Below are positions 50,555-59,454 of a DNA stretch of 64,000 nucleotides, one piece after another. The stretch spans positions 21,791-85,790 of the forward strand of contig CAZQCF010000016.1 in assembly GCA_964592235.1 (NCBI GenBank), written 5' to 3'. The notes under the pieces were generated by a model. That model did no database searches. It was not told the DNA's origin and saw nothing but the letters and a program-made list of their open reading frames with translations. The DNA is from PLA3 sp964592235 (lineage in GTDB: Bacteria; Planctomycetota; Phycisphaerae; UBA1845; UTPLA1). Each line of letters opens with the position of its first letter. The stretch's first letter is position 1. The translations under genes were made by a program, and so were the position numbers.

Positions 50555-50577
50555 AAGCAGCGTCCTCAAGCAGTTCG

Positions 50578-51624
50578 TCAGGCTCGCGCGGCCGGCCGGG
50601 CGGGCCGGCTCAAACCGATGACCAGTTTCTCAATATTCGTCTGCACGTCGCCAAGACTGGACTTGGCGTCGAGGTCGATTTTCAGCAACTTTAACAGATG
50701 ATCGTACCATTGGGCGAGGGGAAATCGGGCCAACTGCCGTTCGAGGCCGTAATCGCCCCAGATTCGCAGCCGCCGGGCCGCTTCCATCGCGGGGATCCCT
50801 TGCTCCACGAGGTGCTTCGCCTCGGCCAGTCGGCGGAAGGCATAGGCCAGCCCGCCGACCGCCCGGTACGGCGCGCTTCGATCGGTGGCGAGGACCTGAT
50901 CCCAGATGGCCAGGGCGGCCGGGGCGTCGCCGCGCGTCACGGCGTCGGTGATTTTGAAAATAACTTCTTCGCGCGTCGCGCCGACCATCTGCTCGACATC
51001 GGACTGCGCGATCGCCGTGCGTGGCGCGACAAATGTCGCCAGCTTGGCCAGCTCCATATCGAGGATGCCCAGCCGCGAGCCGACCAGCTCGGCGAGCCGG
51101 CGCGAGGCGGCGGAATCGAGCGAGACGCCGTAGGCGGACCTGGCCCGCGCGACGAGCCACGCAGGGATCTCCTGCGGCTTGGGCGGGTCGCAGGCGATGT
51201 TCCGGCCGATCTTCTCCACGAGCTTGTACAGGAGTGTGGACTTCTGCCAGGTTCGGCAGACGAGAATCAGCACGCCCGTTGGCGTCGGCGCACCGAGGTA
51301 CTTCTCCAGTAATCTGCGATTGGATATCTTTGCTTCGGGGTCGCTCTTGAGCAGATCGTCCGCATCGCGCACAAGGACGACGCGCCGCGGCGCGAGCAGC
51401 GAGGGCGTCCGCAGCTCATCCAGCACAGTGGTGATCGTGGTCGAAGGCCCTTCATACTCCGCGAGGGCCATCGAGTCGGGTTCTTCGCCCAGCGTCTCGC
51501 GCATGACTCGCTTCAGCGCTTCGAGTCGGAGGAATGAGTCCGCCCCGAAAATGACGTACACCGGCAGGGGGCCTTTCGTCGCGTCGGCGGCGAGCGGCGC
51601 GGGAGTGGATCTTCGCGTGGCCAC
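50578..51624 (-). CDS. holA: DNA polymerase III subunit delta
   Basis: Clamp-loader subunit that opens the sliding clamp. The 348-residue product matches HolA in length and motifs: VYVIFGADSFLRLEALKRV at the N-terminus, LLAPRRVVLVRDADDLL, then the LVARARSAYGVSLDSAASRRLAELVGSRLGILDMELAKL helical region and a C-terminal collar domain. I chose GTG at 51624 (VATRRSTP) because no ATG precedes the conserved start in that frame without overlapping the upstream gene deeply. The upstream TPR gene ends 13 bp before it. Confidence 0.9.
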   Translation of the reverse strand: MATRRSTPAPLAADATKGPLPVYVIFGADSFLRLEALKRVMRETLGEEPDSMALAEYEGPSTTITTVLDELRTPSLLAPRRVVLVRDADDLLKSDPEAKISNRRLLEKYLGAPTPTGVLILVCRTWQKSTLLYKLVEKIGRNIACDPPKPQEIPAWLVARARSAYGVSLDSAASRRLAELVGSRLGILDMELAKLATFVAPRTAIAQSDVEQMVGATREEVIFKITDAVTRGDAPAALAIWDQVLATDRSAPYRAVGGLAYAFRRLAEAKHLVEQGIPAMEAARRLRIWGDYGLERQLARFPLAQWYDHLLKLLKIDLDAKSSLGDVQTNIEKLVIGLSRPARPAARA

Positions 51625-51637
51625 GGTTGGGCTTTCG

Positions 51638-53074
51638 TCAGGGTGCGGCGACGTCCGGGCGCGGCGGATACAGTTCCAGCCGCTTTTCGGCGCGCCGACG
51701 TGCGTCGGGGTCGGACGCGGCATGAGTCGCCGCGCGAGTCCACGCCTCGCGAGCGGCATCGCGGTCGCCGCTGAACAGGGCGACGTCGCCCGCGGCGAGC
51801 AATCCTTCCACGTCGTCGGGGGCCGCTGCGAGCACCGCATCGAGCGTCCGACGAGCAGAGTTGTAATCGCCGCGGCGCGCCTGAACAAGGGCCAGCCCGC
51901 GGAGCGACGGCACGTGTTGCGGCGCCTTGGCCAGGGCCGTCTTGAAGGCGCGTTCCGCGTCCTCATGTCGCCCCTGAAGGAGGAGAATCCCGCCCAAATC
52001 GTGCCAGGCATCGACCATGTTCGGATCGAGTTTCAGCGCCTCGCGGAGCCGCACCACCGCAAGGTCGTATTCTCCGCGCAACCGATGATACGTCCCCAGA
52101 TCGAATCGCTTCTTCGCGTCGCGGCTGGTCTTCACATCGACACGTGTCGCGCCGGCATCCGGCTCACCGGCGGGAGCGAGTCGGTCCGCGGGGATCGGCC
52201 CCGTCTGGGCGAGCGGTGAACGGTTCGTGCCGATTCCCATTTTGGCGTTTGCGCGCGAGTCCGCCAGGTCCGGCTCGGCGGTTGAATCATCCGCCCCGCG
52301 AACCCGCGCCCCGTCGGCCGTGATGAGCAGCCGGTCGGATACATATTGACCGACGTTGCCGGCCCGATCGCGCGCCGTCAGGCGAATCTCCACGCGGCCG
52401 CTCACGTCGCCCGGCACGGTCCAGCGGTACGCGCTGATATCGGGCAACCCTTCAGCGATTCGGCGAAAGGTCTTAGACGCCTCGGTCCGCCAGTCGATGG
52501 CGACGGGGCGATCGGCCAGCGCCGCGTCGGCCGCGCGCCAGCGAAGGTGCACTTCGCGATTCACGGCGAAGTCCGGATCGGCCGTGAGGCTCAAGAGCTG
52601 GACTTCCGGCGATGTGGCATCGATTCGAATGAACGTCTGCGGCGCGATGCCCGGCTTGGGAGCATCGGAGGACGGCCCCGCGTCATTGTGAAGCACGAGG
52701 AACAGGCCATATTCACCGTCGCCGGGGAGCGCGCAGCGGATCGCCTGCCCTTCGAGCATCGCGTCGTGCGCCTTGGTCCATGTGCGTCCGTGGTCCGAGG
52801 TGAACCACAACTCGGCGGAAGTCGGCGCTGCCTGGCCATCCATTGTCTGAAAGCCGACGCGAACAGTGCGCGACTTGACGATGGGCGATGCGGGCGAGGT
52901 ATTTGGTTGAACCTCTGACCCCTGCGACGCGCTGCTGCGATCCGCTTGCTCGGTCCGCGGAGCTTCGTGCGACTCGATGCTTGCCGGGCGATTGGGAACC
53001 GGGCTTGCGAATGCGAACGTCGCGCCGAGCGACAGAAAGGAAATGGCAGGAATAGCAAACCGGAGGATCGGCAT
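51638..53074 (-). CDS. Exported protein with Ig-like region and TPR domain
   Basis: Predicted 478-residue exported protein with a signal peptide ending near AFASP (residue 24). The middle contains beta-rich segments (residues 70-260), including TARDRAGNVGQYVSD, typical of Ig-like or beta-sandwich domains. The C-terminus (about 325-470) holds three to four TPR units, for example YHRLRGEYDLAVVRLREALKLDPN and GRHEDAERAFKTALAKAPQ. Function unknown; protein-complex assembly in the envelope is plausible. It precedes holA by 13 bp. Confidence 0.8.
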   Translation of the reverse strand: MPILRFAIPAISFLSLGATFAFASPVPNRPASIESHEAPRTEQADRSSASQGSEVQPNTSPASPIVKSRTVRVGFQTMDGQAAPTSAELWFTSDHGRTWTKAHDAMLEGQAIRCALPGDGEYGLFLVLHNDAGPSSDAPKPGIAPQTFIRIDATSPEVQLLSLTADPDFAVNREVHLRWRAADAALADRPVAIDWRTEASKTFRRIAEGLPDISAYRWTVPGDVSGRVEIRLTARDRAGNVGQYVSDRLLITADGARVRGADDSTAEPDLADSRANAKMGIGTNRSPLAQTGPIPADRLAPAGEPDAGATRVDVKTSRDAKKRFDLGTYHRLRGEYDLAVVRLREALKLDPNMVDAWHDLGGILLLQGRHEDAERAFKTALAKAPQHVPSLRGLALVQARRGDYNSARRTLDAVLAAAPDDVEGLLAAGDVALFSGDRDAAREAWTRAATHAASDPDARRRAEKRLELYPPRPDVAAP

Positions 53075-53547
53075 GTGTATGAGCTTCGCAAACTGTTGAC
53101 GGATCGGGCCGGCGGCGCGCGAAGTGCGGCCGACTCCTTCGTTACCTTCTTATCGGGCAAACCGCCGTCCTGCGGGCAGTCAGCAAGCGATTCGGCGCAC
53201 ATACCACGAGCGGCGGCCCGGACATCCTTCAGGGCGGTTACATCCGGGCGAGAGTTAACGGCACTCCTGCAAAGATGCCCCGATAGCAACGTGCTTCCAG
53301 CCCCCGTGGGAAGGCCCGTCTCTTTCACGGCCCGGTAGAAGTCAACCCGCCAGCACTGCTGTTCGATGAGGGTTCCGTTGGCGGCCTGACCGGCATTTTC
53401 AATACTGAAAATGCAGGTAAGGCCGGCCGGGCGAACGATGCCGCCATGCGACGCGGGTACCAGACCGTCGCGAATTGAACGCCCGGAGCGGATTTACACA
53501 AGCCGGCGAGTCATCGCTTCGACCGGCCAAGGTGGGGGGACAGGGCG
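53075..53547. other. Divergent intergenic region with AT-rich palindrome
   Basis: No gene recognised. The most distinct signal is the perfect inverted repeat GCATTTTCA ATAC TGAAAATGC at 53393-53414, AT-rich in a GC-rich setting. It lies between the divergent TPR and lipoprotein genes and could be a protein-binding site. A GGCAAACC string at 53155 is not supported by a riboswitch fold. Confidence 0.45.
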
Positions 53548-54141
53548 ATGGGGCACGAACTGCTTCGCAGTCAAATCACCGTTCAGTCAGACCGGGTAGC
53601 ACGGCGCCGAATCAGGCCGGGCGTGACGCTGGTTCAACGGCTCGCAATGATTGGGGTGGCCTGTCTCGCGGTCGGGTGCTACCCGGCGCGCGATGCGGAC
53701 ATGGCGATGTCACCGCAATCCAGGCCGATGCCGGGCTATCGCATGAGTTCGCCGCCGGGGAATCGATCCTATTCGGGCTATTCATCGACACCCGGCTATC
53801 GAAGAAAGGTCGGCGCCGGCGGATCGACGAGTTATCAAGCACCCGTCAAAGGCAATTCGCAGGGAACGTATCGAGCCTCGCCGAGTCGTGCGAGCGCGCC
53901 GCGCAATCTCAACGCCCCGCTGCCGGACCTCGTGCCCGCGCGCCCCGGCTCGCCGGTTTATCGCAATTCGCCGTCCACGCCTCCTCCCCAACCGGACAGC
54001 GGCTGCGGATCGTGCCCCCGCGGACAAGCCGCGCCGGTCGATCCTCCCGCGCGTGAGCCGGCACAGAAGCCGGTCGATGCATCCGACGATGATCGCCATC
54101 CGAGCCGCTGGAAGAAGAAGCTCAAGGCGCACTACGCGTAA
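53548..54141 (+). CDS. Small Pro/Ser-rich lipoprotein, unknown
   Basis: Predicted 197-residue lipoprotein. The ATG at 53548 follows GGTGGGGGGAC. The lipobox LAVGC lies near residue 44, after an unusually long basic leader; the ATG at 53647, seven residues before the lipobox, is a less likely alternative. The mature part is rich in Pro, Ser, Arg and Tyr with repeated GYR and SP.. runs, one CGSC pair and a basic end (RWKKKLKAHYA). Probably disordered. Family not recognised. Confidence 0.6.
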   Translation: MGHELLRSQITVQSDRVARRRIRPGVTLVQRLAMIGVACLAVGCYPARDADMAMSPQSRPMPGYRMSSPPGNRSYSGYSSTPGYRRKVGAGGSTSYQAPVKGNSQGTYRASPSRASAPRNLNAPLPDLVPARPGSPVYRNSPSTPPPQPDSGCGSCPRGQAAPVDPPAREPAQKPVDASDDDRHPSRWKKKLKAHYA

Positions 54142-54236
54142 TCGCGAGTGAACGGTTCCCGTTCGACGAACGTTGCTATCGATCAAGTCTCCGACGTGGG
54201 GGATCATGGCCGCCAAAGGCCGCGCCCATGCCACCC

Positions 54237-54278
54237 GATCACTGGCCGCCGCCCACTAGCCACTGACCCCTGATCACT
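54237..54278. repeat. Heptameric tandem repeat at SDR gene end
   Basis: Consecutive 7-mers GATCACT, GGCCGCC, GCCCACT, AGCCACT, GACCCCT, GATCACT overlap the stop of the minus-strand SDR gene. They are the same family as 4014-4058. Confidence 0.7.
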
Positions 54279-54999
54279 TCTTGCTAATCGGAATCGTCTG
54301 CCCGCTGATGTATCGACAGGCCGGCGAGAGAAGGGTTTCGATCAGCGCCGCCACGTCGTCGGGCGCGAGCGTTTGCTCGGCGGGATACTCCGGAAACGCG
54401 CCGCGGAGCATGTCGGTCTCGACCGCGCCGGGCGCGACGGCGTAGGCCCGCACGCCGTGCGGCGCGCCCTCGGCCGCCAGACCGCGCGTGTATAAGTTGA
54501 CAAACGCCTTCATTGCGCCGTAGGCCGCCAGCCCGGGGAACGGGTCGAATGACGCCATCGATGAAATGCTGATCACCGCGCCGCGCTGCCGCACCAGATC
54601 GGGCCAGGCCGCCCGCGTGCACAGATACACCGAGCGAACATTGGCCGACATCAGGTGCTCGAATGCCTCGGGCTGCAAATCGGCCAGCGTGCTCAAGTAT
54701 GCAAACCCCGCATTGTTGACCAGCACGTCGATCGGCCCCAGCGTCGCGCGCGTCTCCTCCACGATCCGCTGCACGTCGGCCTCGTTTGACACATCGCCCA
54801 CCAGCGCCAGCGCCCGGCCGCCCTGCTGCGTCACGAGATCCCGCGTCTGCTGAATCTGATCGATGCTGCGCGAGACACACGCCACGCTTGCACCCGCTGC
54901 CGCGAGCCGACGTGCGATCGCCCGACCGATTCCGCGGCCCGCGCCGGTCACCAGGGCCGACTTCCCCGCCAGGGATGTTTGCGTCAGTTCAAGAGACAC
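54274..54999 (-). CDS. Short-chain dehydrogenase/reductase
   Basis: NAD(P)-dependent oxidoreductase of 241 residues. The cofactor motif TGAGRGIG lies at 18-25, NNAG at about 95-98, and the catalytic Ser at about 146-147 with Y160 and K164 (YGAMK). Overall it resembles the FabG-like classical SDR group; substrate cannot be assigned. The stop codon lies inside a heptameric repeat. Its start overlaps the end of an upstream small Cys-rich ORF by 11 bp. Confidence 0.9.
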   Translation of the reverse strand: MSLELTQTSLAGKSALVTGAGRGIGRAIARRLAAAGASVACVSRSIDQIQQTRDLVTQQGGRALALVGDVSNEADVQRIVEETRATLGPIDVLVNNAGFAYLSTLADLQPEAFEHLMSANVRSVYLCTRAAWPDLVRQRGAVISISSMASFDPFPGLAAYGAMKAFVNLYTRGLAAEGAPHGVRAYAVAPGAVETDMLRGAFPEYPAEQTLAPDDVAALIETLLSPACRYISGQTIPISKK

Positions 55000-55222
55000 G
55001 GTCGCGCCCCTGATCGCGGCTCACGCCGGCGACGTGGATTTCGATCAACTCGTGGCGCTTGCCGAGCCGGTCTGCTCCCGCCGATGGCTCCCCGGAACGT
55101 CTGGAGGCGGTACACCCGCAGGAGGGGCCGCAGTCCGACGGGCGGCGAAGCGCCTGAACGATTCGGCCGATCAGGACGGCTGCTGCGCCCGCGATGATTA
55201 AGATGGTGACAACAGTTTGCAC
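54989..55222 (-). CDS. Possible small membrane Cys-rich protein
   Basis: Predicted 77-residue product starting with GTG. One membrane helix (TILIIAGAAAVLIGRIV) is followed by CGPSCGC, a layout like FeoB-associated Cys-rich membrane proteins, though no feo genes are nearby. The remaining C-terminal part is not family-like, and no good ribosome binding site is seen. It overlaps the SDR start by 11 bp. Confidence 0.4.
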   Translation of the reverse strand: MQTVVTILIIAGAAAVLIGRIVQALRRPSDCGPSCGCTASRRSGEPSAGADRLGKRHELIEIHVAGVSRDQGRDRVS

Positions 55223-55352
55223 GGGGAGATTCTACGCACGCGTTCGGCCCGATGCTATGCGTGTTTCGACGCTTTGGCCGGCGCAGCCGGGAGCGGATAA
55301 AATGCCGCAGCGCCTCGACTGAACGCCACCTTGCTTTGTAAGGAGCCTATGC

Positions 55353-55850
55353 ATGAACGTCGCCGACCTGTTGGCCGATCGATTGAACCTCGCCCGCCAT
55401 TGGACGCTTAGCCTGCTCGGCGATATCCCCGAATCGTCGTGGTACGACTGCCCGATTCCGGATTTCGGCCATGTCGCGTGGCAGGTGGCACACCTCGCCG
55501 TGTCGCAGATCGGGCTGATTCACGTGCGTTGTTTCGGCAAGTCGTTCAGCGATTTTGCGCCGGAGCCGTATCTAAAGCTGTTCGGGCGCGCGTCGAAGCC
55601 CACCCACGGCCCGGCGGGCTATCCACCGCTCGGCGAGATCAAGACGTTTTTCAATAAGACGCAGGACAGCACGCTGCAACTGATCCGCTCGATGGATGAC
55701 GCCATGCTGGCGCGCCCGACGGCCGGCGATCCGCACCCGATGTTCAGCAACTGCGCCGGGGCCGCGGCGATGGCCGGCGCGCACGAGACGTTTCACGGCG
55801 GGCAGATCGCGATGATCCGGCGGATGCGCGGACTCGCGCCGCTGCGATAA
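55353..55850 (+). CDS. DinB-family protein
   Basis: Predicted 165-residue four-helix bundle of the DinB/YfiT-like superfamily, whose members bind a divalent metal through three histidines and often act as thiol-dependent transferases. Helix 2 carries HVAWQVAHLA, and the last helix carries AGAHETFHGGQIAMIRRMRG, giving the expected His ligands. The start ATG follows AAGGAG. The gene is single and convergent with the zinc-ribbon protein gene. Its biochemical role cannot be told. Confidence 0.82.
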   Translation: MNVADLLADRLNLARHWTLSLLGDIPESSWYDCPIPDFGHVAWQVAHLAVSQIGLIHVRCFGKSFSDFAPEPYLKLFGRASKPTHGPAGYPPLGEIKTFFNKTQDSTLQLIRSMDDAMLARPTAGDPHPMFSNCAGAAAMAGAHETFHGGQIAMIRRMRGLAPLR

Positions 55851-55896
55851 CGACGCTCCTTCGCAAAGGGGATTAGCGAGACCAGATCGGCCGGCG

Positions 55897-56898
55897 CTAT
55901 TCGCTGCGACGCACCAGATCGTCGAGCAGATCGTCGGTCACGGGGATGAATCGCCCGCCGGTGGCGTTGGCGATGGGCGAGAGGTCCTGCTGCGCTGCCT
56001 GGCCCAAAGCGATCACATGCGTGACGGCGCCGGACTGCTCCGCCGCCTGCGTGAGCAGGGCCATCTGCACATCATCAACCGGCTTGCTCAAGACGAGGAA
56101 AAGTTGATCGGCATACCAGCCGCGCGTGGTCAGCAGGGCACGGGGCAGGTCCGTGTCGCCGGTGGGAACGCGGGAGACCAGCACCCCGCGCGCGCCTTCA
56201 AGATCGCCCGACGGTTCGGCCACTTCCACGATGTTGCTGCGGTCGCGATTGGCGGGGCGGACGATGCCGAACCGCCGGCCCTGGAGATGGTCCGATCGGG
56301 TCAGTGAGTTGGTCACGGCGGCGAGGCGGTCAATGAACGGGGCCATCGTGCGATCGTTGTCGACGACAAGCCCGACGGTCTTCCCTTCAAGCGGCAGGCC
56401 GAAGTAACTGGTCTTTGGATCGGATTCGAGAATGGCGATCTTCGGATCCCACGGAGCGGGCGGCGACGGCTCAATCGGCGTCGCAACGACGGAAGGCGTC
56501 ATGGCGACAATTGTCGGCGGCTCGCTCCGACCTTCGCCGGACCACAGCCACGCCGTCAGGCCGACGCCGACGAACAGGCACGCCGCCGCTCCACCCGTGA
56601 GAAGTTTGGCCGTCAGCGTGCGAGGGAGATATCTCGCTGACGCCCATCGTGTCGGCTTCGCAGCCTGGCTGCCCGAAGTGCGAGCGGGGGCGCCGGCGCG
56701 GGTCTTGATTCGAGTGGGTGCGGCGGCCGCGAGCGGCGGCAGTGCGGGGCGCGACGTCGGCCGAACCGGGGCTTGATCTCCGGCGCGCGGAACGTGTAAC
56801 ACACTACGACAGCGCGGACATTTGCAGCTCGCTCCGGCGAAGACCGGATCAAGCGAAAGATCCTTGCCACAGGATGTACACTTCATCCGCAGCGGCAT
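55897..56898 (-). CDS. Zinc-ribbon membrane protein with VWA-like domain
   Basis: Predicted 333-residue single-pass membrane protein. The N-terminus has CTSCGK and CPRCRS, a four-Cys zinc ribbon (about residues 7-31). A Pro/Ala-rich linker leads to a membrane helix (LLTGGAAACLFVGVGLTAWLW). The C-terminal domain (about 160-330) reads like a von Willebrand A fold, with VGLVVDNDRTMAPFIDRL in place of a DXSXS metal site, so metal binding is doubtful. I start at the ATG at 56898, with AGGAG 10 bp upstream; 56886 is an alternative. Function unknown. Confidence 0.72.
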   Translation of the reverse strand: MPLRMKCTSCGKDLSLDPVFAGASCKCPRCRSVLHVPRAGDQAPVRPTSRPALPPLAAAAPTRIKTRAGAPARTSGSQAAKPTRWASARYLPRTLTAKLLTGGAAACLFVGVGLTAWLWSGEGRSEPPTIVAMTPSVVATPIEPSPPAPWDPKIAILESDPKTSYFGLPLEGKTVGLVVDNDRTMAPFIDRLAAVTNSLTRSDHLQGRRFGIVRPANRDRSNIVEVAEPSGDLEGARGVLVSRVPTGDTDLPRALLTTRGWYADQLFLVLSKPVDDVQMALLTQAAEQSGAVTHVIALGQAAQQDLSPIANATGGRFIPVTDDLLDDLVRRSE

Positions 56899-57057
56899 AG
56901 AGATACCGCTCCTGACGAAAGGCATTCCCACCTGGGCTTGGCAGACTGACGCCTTATTCGCCGCGGGATTCTAGCCAGTTGCGGGAGATGTCAGACGACG
57001 GCTGTCCGCAACACATGAATTGCAAAGGCCTTACCGCACGACGATTCTGCCACGACC

Positions 57058-58059
57058 CTACCCTTCCACACGCCAAATATACATGAAACGGGGGCCTCCT
57101 GTAAAGAGGGAAGGCAGTTGCAGGTTGAAAACGTTAACATTGGCCGGGCTTTCTGGTCCGCTGCGGGCGTAGATATTCGGCGACCAGTCCAGCGGGCGAT
57201 GGTAAATCACGACGTTGGCACGCTTTATGTTGGCGCGGGTCTTCGCGGCGGCCAGTGCGTCGTCCAGCGTCCCAATCCGATCAATCAGCCCCGCCTCTAG
57301 GGCCTGCGCCGCGTTGTAAACCCGGCCGTCCGCCAGTTTCACGATCTGATCGCGCGTGAGCTTCGGCCGGCCGGCGGCGACTATATCGACAAACTGCTTA
57401 TAGAAGCCGTCGACCAGGTCCTGAAACACCTTGCGCTCTTCGGGCTTCATCTTCCGCAGCGGCGAGCCGGCGTCCTTGAACGCGCCCGAGGTGATCGCGT
57501 CCGAGACGACGCCGATCTTCCCCATCGTGCCCGAGACATCCATCATCTGCATGATGACGCCGATCGAACCGGTCACGCTCGTGCGCTGCGCGATGATCTC
57601 GTCGACGGCGCAGGAAAGGTAATACGCGCCGCTGGCCGAGACATCCTGAAAATATGCAATCACCGGCTTCTTCGTCTTCTTCCGAAACGCGAGGATTTCC
57701 TCGTACATCGTGTCGCTCGCCGTCACGCTGCCGCCCGGCGAGTTGATCCGCAGCACAACCGCCTTCACGCGATCATCTTTCGCCGCGGCCTGGAGCTTTT
57801 CGACCAGCAGCGAAACAGGATGCTCGCCTTCAGAGAACAGACCCATCTGGTGGCTGTTCATCAGAATGCCGGAGACCTCGATCAGCGCGATGCGATTCGA
57901 CTCCCAGATGGATTCGGTGATGACCATGCGCTCCTTGAGCGACAGGTCGGCGGGCAGCGCGGTGACTTTGAAGCTGCCCGACGGCATGCAGCCGACTGTG
58001 AGCAGGCACAGCGTAACGAGCGAATACGACGGAGTGCGGCGACGCGGGCATGGAAACAT
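57058..58059 (-). CDS. Signal peptide peptidase SppA-like (S49 family) lipoprotein
   Basis: Serine peptidase of family S49 with 333 residues. I start at the ATG at 58059 (AAGGAG about 10 bp upstream), which yields a lipoprotein signal with lipobox LLTVGC. The catalytic Ser lies in VSASGAYY (near residue 141) and the general-base Lys in SGAFKDAGSP (near 194). INSPGGSV and TGSIGVIMQ are conserved family motifs. Length fits the short Bacillus-type form rather than the double E. coli form. It should degrade cleaved signal peptides or other membrane peptides. Divergent from the small gene at 58192. Confidence 0.9.
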   Translation of the reverse strand: MFPCPRRRTPSYSLVTLCLLTVGCMPSGSFKVTALPADLSLKERMVITESIWESNRIALIEVSGILMNSHQMGLFSEGEHPVSLLVEKLQAAAKDDRVKAVVLRINSPGGSVTASDTMYEEILAFRKKTKKPVIAYFQDVSASGAYYLSCAVDEIIAQRTSVTGSIGVIMQMMDVSGTMGKIGVVSDAITSGAFKDAGSPLRKMKPEERKVFQDLVDGFYKQFVDIVAAGRPKLTRDQIVKLADGRVYNAAQALEAGLIDRIGTLDDALAAAKTRANIKRANVVIYHRPLDWSPNIYARSGPESPANVNVFNLQLPSLFTGGPRFMYIWRVEG

Positions 58060-58191
58060 ATGAGATGGTTCTCCTTCCGGGATATATCGGCGTCGGCATC
58101 GCCGACAGCCGAGCAGTGGATTCGACCGGGCGAAGGGGATTCGACGCACCGTCGGTTGTCCGAATGGGCGACGCTGGTTAACGTACCCGTC

Positions 58192-58467
58192 ATGGCAGCC
58201 AGCGATCGAACCATGTTCGAGATCTACCGCGAGGCGGGGTACGGCCGGGCGTATCGCGTGGTGTACTTCACCGAGCTGGAAGAGAAGAACAAGGAGCAGG
58301 AGATCAACCGGGCGATGGCGGGGGAGCACGTCTTTGACGGGTTTCTGCTGGACTTGAAGAAGGAATCGGGCAAGGCGCGCGTGGCGGAGATTCTCGCGCG
58401 GCTGAACGCGGGGGAGGCGTTGGGGGCGGGGGAGATTACGGCGCAGCTGGAAGGGTTTCTCGCGTAG
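58192..58467 (+). CDS. Small conserved-looking protein, unknown
   Basis: Predicted 91-residue cytoplasmic protein, MAASDRTMFEIYREAGYGRA at its start. It is helix-rich and charged (ELEEKNKEQEINRAMAGEHV) with an ordered composition unlike a random frame. It ends AQLEGFLA. No family recognised. The ATG at 58192 lacks a clear ribosome binding site; the ATG at 58213 is an alternative. It is divergent from sppA and its stop lies 25 bp before a repeat. Confidence 0.6.
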   Translation: MAASDRTMFEIYREAGYGRAYRVVYFTELEEKNKEQEINRAMAGEHVFDGFLLDLKKESGKARVAEILARLNAGEALGAGEITAQLEGFLA

Positions 58468-58492
58468 AGCGCGCGGCGTCACCCATTGGTGG

Positions 58493-58511
58493 GTCGAGGA
58501 CGCACCCTACG
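58493..58511. repeat. GTAGGGTGCGTCCTCGAC repeat, copy 2
   Basis: Reverse complement of 47351-47369 over 19 bp. It directly abuts the stop of the minus-strand methyltransferase gene. A small hairpin ACCCATTGGTGGGT precedes it. Confidence 0.7.
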
Positions 58512-58512
58512 G

Positions 58513-59310
58513 TTACGGCAATGCGATTGTGTACGCGTGCCAGCCGGGGCAGTTCTCGGCGCGCTCGGCGCGGCGGAAGATGCCGTTGCCCTCGCCGTCG
58601 CGGCCGGTGCCTTCCCAGTAGACGTGTGACGATTTGAAACCCGCAGCGCGGAGGCAGTCGCGGATGCCACCGATCGTCCATAGCCGCCAGTCGTAAGTAA
58701 ACGCACGCTTCATCTTCGTACCGTCGGGAAACTCAAAGTGAATGTGGCAGGTCGCGTCGTCGGTGGTTGGGTCGTAGGCGGCCTGGTCCCAGACGTAGGT
58801 AAAGCCCTTGTAGCGGGTGCGTTCCTGCATGACTTTCTGCGACTCCCAGCCGCCGTAGGAATCGAGCACGAACAACCCGTCGCGCGCGAGCGAGCGTCGC
58901 ACCTGCGTGAAATACGCCGTCAGCAGTTCCGGCGTCTTGAAGACGAAGAAACTGAAGTTGAACGCGCCGACGACCTCGACCTTCGGCCTGGTGACGTGCA
59001 GCACGTTGCGGCGCAGCAGGTGAACGCGCCGTAATTGATCACCCGTCAGCTTTGACAGATTGTTCCTGCGGCCCCATTCCAGCGTGTCGGCGCAAAGGTC
59101 CACGCCCCAGGCGACGTTCTCGCGCCGCCGCCGTGCCCATTCGCAGGAAATCAGCGCCGTGCCGCAGAAGTCCTCGCGGAAGCGCGTGGGCTTGCGCGCG
59201 TAGAGCGAGCCGTAAACGCGGTCAATGAAATCAATCTCCGCCTCGGGAGATTGAACCGATTCCTGGTAAAGCACGAACTTATCAGCCGTGCGTGCGGTGA
59301 ACTTTCCCAT
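58513..59310 (-). CDS. Class I SAM-dependent methyltransferase
   Basis: Predicted cytoplasmic methyltransferase of 265 residues, counted from the ATG at 59310 (MGKFTARTADKF); an ATG at 59331 adds seven residues. Motif I appears as REDFCGTALISCEWAR and the acidic strand 2 as AWGVDLCADTLEWGRRNN, with GAFNFSFFVFKTPELLTAYF as the post-motif region. The N-terminal TADKFVLYQESVQSPEAEIDF is typical of a widespread uncharacterised family. Substrate unknown. Its stop codon abuts a short repeat. Confidence 0.82.
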   Translation of the reverse strand: MGKFTARTADKFVLYQESVQSPEAEIDFIDRVYGSLYARKPTRFREDFCGTALISCEWARRRRENVAWGVDLCADTLEWGRRNNLSKLTGDQLRRVHLLRRNVLHVTRPKVEVVGAFNFSFFVFKTPELLTAYFTQVRRSLARDGLFVLDSYGGWESQKVMQERTRYKGFTYVWDQAAYDPTTDDATCHIHFEFPDGTKMKRAFTYDWRLWTIGGIRDCLRAAGFKSSHVYWEGTGRDGEGNGIFRRAERAENCPGWHAYTIALP

Positions 59311-59454
59311 GCGTACTTCGATCCTCGTCATGATGACGCCGCACATGCGGCGGGGAGGGGGAAGTTAATGGCTGCCCGGCTGGTTGGAAAGCACGAGCCC
59401 GCGCGCGACGCCCCGGTTCGGCTTGCCGGCTGGCGGGATGCTTCGCGCCGCGCC

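Noticed and set aside
53130..53230. Possible cyclic-di-GMP (GEMM) riboswitch from GGCAAACC near 53155
   Set aside because: Only the GCAAACC string and a loose GCAGTCAGCAAGC are present; the second half of the consensus and the paired stems cannot be built.
52591..53328. Longer alternative frame extending upstream of the TPR gene
   Set aside because: It is out of frame with the signal peptide and overlaps the TPR gene; composition is random.
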